From positions 1 through 64,000 of the forward strand of contig CAYUDP010000001.1 in the NCBI GenBank assembly GCA_964443725.1: 64,000 nt of DNA. Reading direction: 5' to 3'. The notes below the pieces were generated by a model, which was not told where the DNA came from, searched no databases, and saw only the letters and a program-made list of their open reading frames with translations. Shown here piece by piece: positions 55,150-62,110 of the stretch (the stretch's first letter is position 1; the number at the start of each line of letters is the position of its first letter). Position numbers and translations under genes: made by a program. Origin of the DNA: CAYUDP01 sp964443725. Its GTDB lineage: Bacteria; Patescibacteriota; Minisyncoccia; Phycocordibacterales; JAKFXT01.

Positions 55150-55178
55150 ATGTTAGCATACTATTTGACGAGTGTCAA
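55150..55178 (-). promoter_or_regulatory. promoter of GC-rich island 4
   Basis: On the minus strand TTGACA (55178-55173) and TAACAT (55155-55150) are 17 bp apart. Confidence 0.75.
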
Positions 55179-55196
55179 TAGTATAAATAGAAAGCA

Positions 55197-55218
55197 TGGG
55201 GCACCTTTCGGTACCCCA
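55197..55218 (-). terminator. terminator of GC-rich island 5
   Basis: TGGGGTACC-GAAA-GGTGCCCCA (minus strand, one G-U) is followed by a U-rich run. It would end the transcript of the 83-residue gene. Confidence 0.75.
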
Positions 55219-55348
55219 TTTTCAGTCCTCGGTGGAGTCATCCACGCAGTGCGTCTGCCTTGTCTTTCCCCACCAACCTCTTTACGGGCATTTCCGGATC
55301 AAGGATGATGATTTCCCCCAATCGCCTTTCCTTTCACCTTCCTTCTCC

Positions 55349-55600
55349 TTATTCAAGCGGGAAAACCAGCGTGTCTGCTTCGAGAATGTCAACATACCCC
55401 CTATTGGCACCCTTTCCAAGAACAACTCTGAACGGGGAGCTTTTTCTTTGTGTCTGGTAGAAAAGTCCCCAGATTATCGAAATAGCTTTCGACGGTACGT
55501 GGCTTTTGTTGAAATTCTTTGCAATCGTCCACTCTCGCCCTTCTTTGTCTCGGAATGTACTTCCCAAAGGGAGGTCTCCCAGTCTAATCTCTGTTTTCAT
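55349..55600 (-). CDS. small protein, unknown, in GC-rich island 5
   Basis: The 83-residue protein starts MKTEIRLGDLPLGSTFRDKEG and is rich in beta strands and basic residues. No motif is recognised. It has its own promoter (55631-55658) and a terminator at 55197-55218 after an intervening ~130 nt that could hold a second short ORF. Confidence 0.55.
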   Translation of the reverse strand: MKTEIRLGDLPLGSTFRDKEGREWTIAKNFNKSHVPSKAISIIWGLFYQTQRKSSPFRVVLGKGANRGYVDILEADTLVFPLE

Positions 55601-55630
55601 TTCTAGCCCCAGAAGTTTTGTCTAGGTGAG

Positions 55631-55658
55631 ATTCTAGACTAGTTGGTATCAAAGTCAA
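55631..55658 (-). promoter_or_regulatory. promoter of island 5 with operator-like palindrome
   Basis: On the minus strand TTGACT (55658-55653) and TAGAAT (55636-55631) are 16 bp apart. An inverted repeat GTCTAG...CTAGAC (55619-55638) covers the -10 and start region. Confidence 0.6.
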
Positions 55659-55692
55659 ACCCCCTGCAGACATTTCTTTTGCGGGGGGTTTG
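55656..55692 (-). terminator. terminator after the NYN gene
   Basis: CAAACCCCC...GGGGGTTTG hairpin directly downstream of the NYN gene on the minus strand. It abuts the island 5 promoter. Confidence 0.8.
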
Positions 55693-55705
55693 TTATTTAT
55701 GTTAT

Positions 55706-56317
55706 TTATTCCTCTTCTGTTTTTTCGGCTTCGTCTTCACCTCGATCTATTCCCAGATCTTCATCCGTCATCAGTATTTTTCTAGGCTTCTTTGCTCCAC
55801 CTAGCCCCATCCCGCCGATTATATAGCGTCTAGGATTCTCACATAGGTCAAAGAAATCATCGACAGATTCTTTTAGTTTACTTGAAGATGATTTGCCGAA
55901 TGATACTACTTCTACTTGGCATCCTTCGTTGTGTTTCAAGTACTCAACTAGTGGAACGAAGTCTCCATCCCCAGTTGCGAGTATCACGGTATCTAGTTTT
56001 GGGGCGAGTCTGATAGCATCAACTGCTAGTCCAACATCCCAATCGGCTTTTTTTGCTCCACCCCAAAAAATTTGTAGATCTTTTGTTTTGGTTTCTATTC
56101 CAAGTTTCTCTAGGGCTTCAAAAAAACCTTTTTCTTCACCACTTTCTGTTGTGATGACATAAGCTACGACACGGATGACACTTCTGTCTCCTATTGCATC
56201 TTTTACTAAATTCCCGAAATTTACCTTACCGCGATAGAGATTTTTCGCTGAATGGTAAAGATTTTGCGCGTCTATAAACATGCCAACACGCTGGCTCTTG
56301 TGTTTTATTACTGACAT
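55706..56317 (-). CDS. NYN domain (LabA/DUF88-like) predicted RNase
   Basis: The 203-residue protein has the PIN-like fold of NYN proteins. GMFIDAQNLYHSAKNLY has the first Asp, KKADWDVGLAVDAI the second, and TVILATGDGDFVPLVEYL the Asp-rich DGDF motif. Four acidic residues are in place for a metal-dependent nuclease. An acidic Glu-rich tail ends the protein. The target RNA is not known. It lies downstream of rpsO on the same strand. Confidence 0.88.
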   Translation of the reverse strand: MSVIKHKSQRVGMFIDAQNLYHSAKNLYRGKVNFGNLVKDAIGDRSVIRVVAYVITTESGEEKGFFEALEKLGIETKTKDLQIFWGGAKKADWDVGLAVDAIRLAPKLDTVILATGDGDFVPLVEYLKHNEGCQVEVVSFGKSSSSKLKESVDDFFDLCENPRRYIIGGMGLGGAKKPRKILMTDEDLGIDRGEDEAEKTEEE

Positions 56318-56430
56318 AAGTCAAAAAATATAAAAACTTATAAAAATTGCGGAGGAAAATTCTTTTATAAAAATATTCCGCGATGTTATGTTTACTTTAT
56401 CAAAAAAGAAAAAAGGGCTGTCGCCCTCTT

Positions 56431-56694
56431 TTACTTCAGCTCGAGCTTCTTTACTAGAGCGTTGTATCTTTTTTCGTTGTTTTTCTTTAAATACGAAAGA
56501 TGAGTGCGTCTGTCGGCTACCATTTGCAAGAGTCCGCGTCGTGAGTGTTTGTCCTTTGGGTTCTTCTTTAGGTGTCCGGCCAATTCGTCTATGCGCTTGC
56601 TCAAAACAGCAACTTGGACCTCTGGAGACCCAGTATCCTTGTCGTGGATTTGTGTTTCGCGTATGACTTTTTCCTTCTTTTTCTTGGTAAGCAT
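56431..56694 (-). CDS. rpsO: 30S ribosomal protein S15
   Basis: The 87-residue protein has the S15 motif TGSPEVQVAVLSKRIDELAGHLK and the C-terminal RRGLLQMVADRRTHLSYLKKN. It binds 16S rRNA central domain. Confidence 0.95.
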   Translation of the reverse strand: MLTKKKKEKVIRETQIHDKDTGSPEVQVAVLSKRIDELAGHLKKNPKDKHSRRGLLQMVADRRTHLSYLKKNNEKRYNALVKKLELK

Positions 56695-56761
56695 AACGAG
56701 AATATGCTACCAAATAAAAGCTATTTTGGCAAGAGGGCTTTATATACTGCGTTTTTTACCA

Positions 56762-56941
56762 TTAGTGTAGGGCCTCTGGTTTTTTTGGGACTATTTCTGG
56801 AAGATGACTATCGTCTAGTCCTGATTCGGACGATAAGGTATCACCTATTTCTATGTGTGGCACATCAATTTCAGTGACTTCATACCCGGGTATTGATCCA
56901 TCAGCTCTTTTTATGGGCTCGTTTATGTTTTCCTGATTCAT
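56762..56941 (-). CDS. short acidic protein, unknown
   Basis: The 59-residue ORF starts MNQENINEPIKRADGSIPGY and ends KKPEALH. It is acidic and probably disordered. It lies 67 bp upstream of rpsO on the same strand and may be co-transcribed. No function assigned. Confidence 0.45.
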   Translation of the reverse strand: MNQENINEPIKRADGSIPGYEVTEIDVPHIEIGDTLSSESGLDDSHLPEIVPKKPEALH

Positions 56942-57020
56942 AATAATATTATATCCCCTATTTTACTTCTGTACCATATAAAAATATTGTGCGACAATAG
57001 AGTTAATAATATAAATATAT

Positions 57021-57950
57021 ATGGCTGTAAGTAAACTTGAGCAAATGAAAAGGGAATTTCTCGAATATATTGAGATTGAAAAAGGCCGGTCACTAAAAAC
57101 AGTTGAAAATTATGATAGATATATCACTAGGTTTATAACTTTTGCCAAAATATCAAGTCCTGAAGATATAAATGATGATATTGTCAGAGAGTTTAGACTT
57201 TTCCTAAATCGACAACCTGTGTCGCTTAGTAAAAAACTGGCTAGAATAGAGACTTTGAAGAAAAAAACCCAAAATTACTATCTTATTGCTCTGAGATCTT
57301 TTTTGAAATATATGATGAAGCGAGGTATTAAGTCTCTTCCTCCAGACAGGATAGAGTTGGCAAAAGTTTCTGATAGGTCTCTTGATTTGATTTCTGGTGA
57401 TGAACTAAATAGATTACTCAATACACCCATTGGCGATGATATCAAATCATTACGGGATAAGGCCATTTTGGAGCTTCTGTTCTCTACTGGGCTTCGTGTT
57501 TCAGAGCTATGCTCTCTTCCTGTTGATCTTGATTTATCTCAAGATGAATTTTCTGTGCGAGGTAAGGGAGACAAAGTCAGGGTAGTTTTCTTGTCTGATT
57601 CGGCAAAAGATGCTGTTAAAAAATATCTAAAGGCAAGATCTCATATTGTTGAGGGAGCCTTGTTTATAAATACAAGCAAAGTTGAAAGTACTGAAAATGG
57701 TAAAAGAATAACCCCTCGTTCTATTGAAAGAATTATAAAGTTTTATGCCACTAAGGCTGGAATATCAAAAAAAGTCACCCCGCACGTTATTCGGCACTCT
57801 TTTGCAACAGATCTATTATCAAACGGTGCTGATTTACGTTCAGTACAAGCCTTATTGGGGCATGCAAACATAGGAACTACCCAGATATATACCCATGTGA
57901 CGGACTCACATCTAAAAGAAGTTCATAAAAAATACCACGGTAGGAAATAG
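57021..57950 (+). CDS. xerD: XerC/XerD-type tyrosine recombinase
   Basis: The 309-residue protein has the N-terminal SAM-like DNA-binding domain (KREFLEYIEIEKGRSLKTVENY) and the catalytic domain with Arg in STGLRVSELC, HxxR in HVIRHSF, the His in LLGHANIGTTQIYTH, and the Tyr in QIYTHV. It resolves chromosome dimers at dif or, alternatively, integrates elements. No second xer gene is in the window, so it could be a single-recombinase system. Confidence 0.88.
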   Translation: MAVSKLEQMKREFLEYIEIEKGRSLKTVENYDRYITRFITFAKISSPEDINDDIVREFRLFLNRQPVSLSKKLARIETLKKKTQNYYLIALRSFLKYMMKRGIKSLPPDRIELAKVSDRSLDLISGDELNRLLNTPIGDDIKSLRDKAILELLFSTGLRVSELCSLPVDLDLSQDEFSVRGKGDKVRVVFLSDSAKDAVKKYLKARSHIVEGALFINTSKVESTENGKRITPRSIERIIKFYATKAGISKKVTPHVIRHSFATDLLSNGADLRSVQALLGHANIGTTQIYTHVTDSHLKEVHKKYHGRK

Positions 57951-57985
57951 AGGAACAAATCAAACTCTTAGGTTATAATTTAAGG

Positions 57986-58744
57986 ATGAAAATTGTTTCC
58001 TGGAATGTTAATGGATTGAGGGCAATTCATAAAAAAGGTTTTACCGATTGGCTTTTTAAAAAGAGCGACGCGGATATTATCTGCTTACAGGAAATAAAGT
58101 CAGAAAAAGAGCAATTGCCAGAGGAAATCCAAAATCCATCGGGATTCTACTCATTTTTTAATAGCTCAAAGACCAGAAAGGGATACAGTGGGGTTGCAAT
58201 TTACTCAAAAATTAAACCCAAAAAAGAAGTTTTTGATATTGGCAATGGCGATAAGGAGGGGCGTGTTATAGAGCTACATTTTGACGATTTTGTATTGATT
58301 AATTGTTATTTTCCTAACGGTGGCGGTGAAAGCCACAGGTTTAAATATAAGTTGTCTTTCTATGATGATTTCCTAGAGCACCTGGAAGATTTGAGAAAAC
58401 GTGGTAAAAGTATCGTTTTTTGTGGGGATCTAAATGTCGCTCATGAGGAGATAGATTTGGCGAGACCAAAAGATAACGAAAAAAATATTGGGTTTCTTCC
58501 TGAAGAGAGGGCGTGGGTTGATGAGCTTGTGTATTCTGGATATGTAGATGTTTTTCGAAATATGCATCCAAAAAAAGTGGAATATTCTTGGTGGGATATG
58601 AAAACAAGGGCAAGAGAAAGGAATGTTGGGTGGAGAATAGATTACTTTTTTGTGAGCTCGAATTTATTGAAGAAAATAAAAAATATCACTATTTTGCAAC
58701 ATGTTTTTGGGTCAGATCATTGCCCTATTTTACTAGAAATGTAA
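57986..58744 (+). CDS. xthA: exodeoxyribonuclease III
   Basis: The 252-residue AP endonuclease family member has SWNVNGLRAIHKKG, CLQEIKSEKEQL, NCYFPNGGGE, FCGDLNVAHEEIDL, YSWWDMKTRARERNVGWRIDYF and GSDHCPILLEM, all six core motifs. TATAAT at 57974-57979 ends 6 nt before the ATG. Confidence 0.95.
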   Translation: MKIVSWNVNGLRAIHKKGFTDWLFKKSDADIICLQEIKSEKEQLPEEIQNPSGFYSFFNSSKTRKGYSGVAIYSKIKPKKEVFDIGNGDKEGRVIELHFDDFVLINCYFPNGGGESHRFKYKLSFYDDFLEHLEDLRKRGKSIVFCGDLNVAHEEIDLARPKDNEKNIGFLPEERAWVDELVYSGYVDVFRNMHPKKVEYSWWDMKTRARERNVGWRIDYFFVSSNLLKKIKNITILQHVFGSDHCPILLEM

Positions 58745-58765
58745 TGTCTTTTTAATAAAGGACAG

Positions 58766-58774
58766 TTATCCACA
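58766..58774 (+). promoter_or_regulatory. perfect DnaA box inside an inverted repeat
   Basis: TTATCCACA lies between TAAAGGACA (58756-58764) and its inverse TGTCCTTTA (58779-58787), with another TAAAGGACA at 58797-58805. Confidence 0.5.
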
Positions 58775-58896
58775 GCTATGTCCTTTACATGTTTTATAAA
58801 GGACATAGAATAGTAATTAGATCGTAGTACATTATAAAATTTTATAAGAAGGTAATAAGACATCTCCTTCTTCTCCTTTTAAACCTTAAGGGTTGT

Positions 58897-59203
58897 TTGG
58901 GGAGCTAACGCGGAAAAGCTAGAAACCGACGGTGCATTCGCGCCAAGGACAAAAGCTTGGATAAGCGGTTATCATATACCGCCAACAAATTTTAGGCTCG
59001 CGTTAGAGCCACTGAAGATTAGGGTATTGTGCCGTTTCCGCATATGCACAAACCTGGGCAATTCCTTTAGGAAATCAGAGCCACCTATATATAGCGTAAA
59101 AAAATCTTTGAACGCACTACAGAGTCAACAATAATGATTGCTGGTTGTGTGGTGCGTTTAGGGAAAATTGTTCTTTACACGCTCACAATGGTGGCTCTTT
59201 TTG
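58897..59203 (+). ncRNA. large structured RNA candidate
   Basis: Several nested helices are visible in 58.9-59.2 kb. CTAACGCG near 58905 pairs with CGCGTTAG at 58999-59006 and encloses hairpins GGTGC/GCGCC, CCAAG/CTTGG and GCGGT/ACCGC. ATTCC-TTTA-GGAAAT forms a small hairpin at about 59061. AGAGCCACC (59077-59085) pairs with GGTGGCTCT (59190-59198), followed by TTTTT, and contains AGCGTAAA/TTTACACGCT and AACGCACTACA/TGTGGTGCGTT. No coding frame fits. The length of about 310-360 nt fits tmRNA or RNase P RNA, but I find neither the tmRNA T arm nor the RNase P core motifs. Confidence 0.55.
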
Positions 59204-59211
59204 TATTCCAT

Positions 59212-59268
59212 TTTTAACATCTCGGGGATCCGAGATGTTAAAATAGCCTTGTTTTATAAGGCTATTTT
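59212..59268. terminator. two back-to-back terminators
   Basis: The first hairpin (59212-59243) has a 14-bp stem TTTTAACATCTCGG/CCGAGATGTTAAAA with loop GGAT. The second (59240-59268) has AAAATAGCCTT/AAGGCTATTTT. They separate the plus-strand RNA candidate from convergent cca. Confidence 0.85.
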
Positions 59269-60739
59269 AATCAACGTGATATTTTTCTCTTATTTCTTTA
59301 ACTTTCTTTTTTTCCTCGATTTCTTTTTTTTCTTTACCTCTTTCCCCCATTTCTTTTAATTTTTCTAGTGAGAATTCATTTAGTTCCCCCGCCCTTCTTT
59401 CTAGGTAAGGAATATTGTTCAATTCTGGGTTATCTAGGACTTCATCGAATAAAGCATGTAAAATAAAGCCTATTTTTGGTCCAGGTGGCACCCCGAGTAC
59501 AGACATTATTTGATCCCCTCTTATTTTTAGCATTTGGACTGAAATCGGGTCATGCATTGCCTCTTCTACCATGGACTTGTATTTCCTTAATCTATAAGGG
59601 TTTTCTTTTGGTCGGCCAGTCCCTATTCGGTCACATATTCTAAGGTTCATTAATTCCCACACATCTTCTTTTCCAACGTTAACTATAAGTCTTCTGACTG
59701 CGGAAAGAGTAATTTTCTCAGTGTCTGAGAAAAACATATGCCAACGTACTAATTTTGAAACTTTTTCAATAGTTTTCACGGGAAACCTAAGTTCAGTAAG
59801 TATTTTCTTGGTTAATCTAGCACCCACAACGTCGTGGCCATGGAAAGTCCAGTCATTTTTTTCTTTTGACCATCTCCTTGTTTCTGGTTTTGATATGTCG
59901 TGAAATAGTGATGCAAGTCTTAAGTCTATCCCCCATTTTTTATCTGCCGAGTGCTGGAGTGTTCTTAGATTGTGTTCGTATACATCGTATTTGTGAGCTT
60001 GGTTTTGCTCGATTCCAATCCCCCGCCCTAAATCAGCTGAAATATAGCGTAAAACACCTATTTTTAGGGCTAAATTTAGCCCATCCATAGGTCTTTCAGA
60101 TAGAAGTACCTTTATGAATTCATCTCTAATGCGCTCTTTGGATATCTTTTTTAATAAATGAGCGTTATTTTGTATGGCTTTTTCTGTATCTGGGTCTATT
60201 GTAAAACCAAGCTCAGCTGAAAAACGTACCGCCCTCAACATTCTAAGGGCGTCTTCACCAAATCTAGTGTTTGCATCCCCAACGGCCCGTATAATGCCGT
60301 TTTTTAAGTCCATAATGCCGGAGAATAAGTCTATAACTTCCCCATTCTGCGGGTTTATAGCGATTGCGTTTACCGTAAAGTCGCGCCTCTTTAGGTCGTC
60401 CTCAAGTTTTTCACTAAAAGATATATTATCTGGGTGGCGAGAATTTGAGTATTCCCCATCGGTTCTATAAGTAGTGACTTCAATTATTTTTAAAGTCTCA
60501 TCTTTTTCATCTTCGTTGACTATACCTACTGTGCCAAAATTATTGTCATAGAAAGTGTGCGGGAACAAAGAAATTATGTCGTTAGGTTTTGCATTAGTTG
60601 TTATATCCCAATCTTTTGGCTTTATACTTCGAATTGCATCTCTTACACATCCTCCAACTATATAAGCATCAAAGCCGGCCTCTTGGATTATTCGCGTTAC
60701 ACGAGAAACATTCTCAGGTATTAATTCTTTACTAATCAT
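59267..60739 (-). CDS. cca: CCA tRNA nucleotidyltransferase
   Basis: The 490-residue protein has the class II nucleotidyltransferase head with DAYIVGGCVRDAIRSI and KDWDITTNAKP (DxD-type metal ligands), RRDFTVNAIAIN, RMLRAVRFSAELGF, and an HD domain (LRLASLFHDISKPETR). It adds or repairs CCA, which most tRNA genes here do not encode. The Lys/Glu-rich C-terminal tail is likely disordered. Confidence 0.94.
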   Translation of the reverse strand: MISKELIPENVSRVTRIIQEAGFDAYIVGGCVRDAIRSIKPKDWDITTNAKPNDIISLFPHTFYDNNFGTVGIVNEDEKDETLKIIEVTTYRTDGEYSNSRHPDNISFSEKLEDDLKRRDFTVNAIAINPQNGEVIDLFSGIMDLKNGIIRAVGDANTRFGEDALRMLRAVRFSAELGFTIDPDTEKAIQNNAHLLKKISKERIRDEFIKVLLSERPMDGLNLALKIGVLRYISADLGRGIGIEQNQAHKYDVYEHNLRTLQHSADKKWGIDLRLASLFHDISKPETRRWSKEKNDWTFHGHDVVGARLTKKILTELRFPVKTIEKVSKLVRWHMFFSDTEKITLSAVRRLIVNVGKEDVWELMNLRICDRIGTGRPKENPYRLRKYKSMVEEAMHDPISVQMLKIRGDQIMSVLGVPPGPKIGFILHALFDEVLDNPELNNIPYLERRAGELNEFSLEKLKEMGERGKEKKEIEEKKKVKEIREKYHVD

Positions 60740-60798
60740 ATATAGATATTAGCATGACATTAATATATTAAATATGCACAATCTGTGTTTTAAATAAA

Positions 60799-60828
60799 AT
60801 GTACCATTATTATATAATAATGGTACAT
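60799..60828. promoter_or_regulatory. 30-bp perfect palindrome over promoter and start
   Basis: Each 15-bp half is ATGTACCATTATTAT and its complement. The TATAAT -10 (60813-60818) sits in the centre and the palindrome ends on the second base of the ATG of the HTH gene. It is a strong candidate operator. Confidence 0.75.
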
Positions 60829-61477
60829 GAGTAAAAAAACTCTATATTATGAAAGAGTTAGAGAACTAAAATCAACTGGACTAAGCCTAAGTGAGATATC
60901 AAAAGAAGTTGGGATTAGTAGGTCTAGTGCTTCTAGGTGGTCAAGAAATGTGGCGAATAAGGCTTCGGTATTTGATTCAAGTAATGTCGCCAAAATGTCT
61001 CTTGCTAATAAACAGAGAAGGGTGGGTAGGGAGTTCGTGTCTCTTAAACAGGCTCATGACCAATATGAGAATTACAAGGATGATGGGTTTTTCCTAAGTG
61101 GTATTTCTGTATATTGGGCAAAGGGTGGGCAAAGCGGGGGACTCATGTCTTTTTCTAGCTCAGAGGAGGATAAAATCCAATTTATGATTAAATGGGTTGA
61201 GAAATACCTAGGCGTTTCCCGTGAAAAGCTTAATTTTAGGCTTATTTTAGGTGAAATTGGAGAAAGTGAATTGAAGAAATCCAAAATATTTTGGAGCACT
61301 AGGCTTAAAATAGGGGAGAGTCTTATTAAGCTTACAATAAATAAAAAGGCAAAGTCTGAAAATGTGGCCTTAAATAAGGGTATAATGCAATTTTCAATGT
61401 GCAGTGTTGATAAGTTAAGAATATTGCAGTCTTGGCAAAAATTAATGTCGCAGTATTATCTTATGCAAAAGCCTTAA
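60827..61477 (+). CDS. HTH DNA-binding protein with LAGLIDADG-like region
   Basis: The 216-residue protein begins with a homeodomain-like HTH (YERVRELKSTGLSLSEISKEVG, then ISRSSASRWSRNV). The second domain has FFLSGISVYWAKGGQSGGLMSF and a following helix SEEDKIQFMIKWVEKYLG, a pattern like the degenerate LAGLIDADG-type domains seen in many CPR proteins; this second match is weak. A 30-bp palindrome overlies its promoter and start, which suggests autoregulation. It is divergent from cca. Confidence 0.65.
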   Translation: MSKKTLYYERVRELKSTGLSLSEISKEVGISRSSASRWSRNVANKASVFDSSNVAKMSLANKQRRVGREFVSLKQAHDQYENYKDDGFFLSGISVYWAKGGQSGGLMSFSSSEEDKIQFMIKWVEKYLGVSREKLNFRLILGEIGESELKKSKIFWSTRLKIGESLIKLTINKKAKSENVALNKGIMQFSMCSVDKLRILQSWQKLMSQYYLMQKP

Positions 61478-61499
61478 TTTGAAATATAATTGGCTTACT

Positions 61500-61571
61500 G
61501 CTCCCGTGGTGAAATGGATATCACATCGGTCTTCGGAACCGCTGTTGTGGGTTCGAGTCCTGCCGGGAGCA
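61500..61571 (+). tRNA. tRNA-Arg(UCG)
   Basis: Acceptor GCTCCCG/CGGGAGC, anticodon loop CTTCGGA with anticodon TCG, and T arm GTGGG/CCTGC with loop TTCGAGT. One pair at the base of the anticodon stem is mismatched. CCA is not encoded. Confidence 0.9.
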
Positions 61572-61576
61572 CTAAA

Positions 61577-61618
61577 ATATATGCAAAATAGCACATTTCT
61601 GTGCTATTTTGCATATAT
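61577..61618. terminator. terminator after tRNA-Arg(UCG)
   Basis: A perfect 19-bp stem (61577-61595 with 61600-61618) with loop TTTC, ending AT-rich. Confidence 0.8.
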
Positions 61619-61698
61619 AACATGCGTACAATACAAGCTTTCCGCTACGTCGTCACTCTGAAATGTTCGAGTAAACTCTACATTTCACTCGTTCCTAG

Positions 61699-61769
61699 TG
61701 CGGGTAGGGAGAATCGAACTCCCGTCTCATCCTTGGCAAGGATGCGTTCTACCACTAAACCATACCCGC
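61699..61769 (-). tRNA. tRNA-Gly(GCC)
   Basis: On the minus strand acceptor GCGGGTA/TACCCGC, anticodon stem CATCC/GGATG with loop TTGCCAA (anticodon GCC) and T arm GGGAG/CTCCC. Confidence 0.93.
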
Positions 61770-61940
61770 TTAGTAGAGGAAGTATAATTCAATAATTGAT
61801 TAATCTCAATAGGGGATAATATATGTTTATTTACATAATGTTTATATGTAAACGACTTAGACAGTTAGCCAATAAAGAACATTACTAAGTCAAAAAATAT
61901 TGGGTAATTTACATTGAAAAATAAGGTTTTTTTGCAAAAC

Positions 61941-61949
61941 TGTGGATAA
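61941..61949 (-). promoter_or_regulatory. perfect DnaA box
   Basis: TGTGGATAA, the complement of TTATCCACA; a weaker TTGTGGACA follows 3 bp later. Confidence 0.55.
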
Positions 61950-62037
61950 ACTTGTGGACAGAGTGTATAAGGGACACGTTTTTGTCCTTGTATATAAAAG
62001 GCACGTCCATTATATGGCCTTATTGAGCCATATAATA

Positions 62038-62095
62038 AATTTCACGTGAAAGTGGTTCACGTGAAACCCTGTTTAATAATGGTTCACGTGAAAGG
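62038..62095. promoter_or_regulatory. three parS-like ParB sites
   Basis: Three copies of the core TTCACGTGAAA at 62041, 62056 and 62083, each inside a 16-mer close to the ParB consensus TGTTTCACGTGAAACA. The middle site, TGGTTCACGTGAAACC, matches at 14 of 16 positions. They lie within 58 bp, upstream of yraN. ParB spreading from here would organise chromosome segregation. Confidence 0.75.
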
Positions 62096-62110
62096 TGTAT
62101 AATTTATCCA

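Larger units (their letters stand above)
54748..55348. other. GC-rich island region between pnp and the 83-residue gene
   Basis: The region contains the pnp leader, island 4 (promoter, tandem repeat, two big hairpins) and the downstream part of island 5. No convincing long ORF is present. On the minus strand downstream of the 83-residue gene a short ORF ending MPVKRLVGKDKADALRG is possible. Confidence 0.6.
58745..59266. other. 522-bp gene-free region
   Basis: It holds the DnaA box with TAAAGGACA repeats, an AT-rich probable promoter (TATAAA near 58830), the structured RNA candidate and two hairpin terminators. No ORF is supported. Confidence 0.6.
61770..62110. other. intergenic region with DnaA box, hairpins and parS-like cluster
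   Basis: No ORF is present in 341 bp. It holds a perfect DnaA box on the minus strand (61941-61949), a GGACA/TGTCC hairpin near 61973, a perfect 10-bp hairpin ATTATATGGC/GCCATATAAT near 62011, three parS-like sites and the yraN promoter. Confidence 0.7.

Noticed and set aside
55196..55606. 136-residue plus-strand ORF in island 5
   Set aside because: It lies opposite the minus-strand gene that has a promoter and terminator, and its start sits in the terminator hairpin.
57021..57950. XerD as a phage integrase linked to the tRNA duplication
   Set aside because: Its length and motifs fit the housekeeping Xer type and it lies 53 kb away; a link is possible but not supported.
58990..59020. Cobalamin riboswitch because of GCCACTG
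   Set aside because: Only one short motif matches; the B12 box and other conserved blocks are missing and no B12 gene follows.
58897..59203. tmRNA or RNase P RNA assignment for the structured region
   Set aside because: No T-arm/CCA-type end, tag reading frame or RNase P core motifs (such as GAGGAAAGTC) could be found by eye, so only a generic RNA call is kept.
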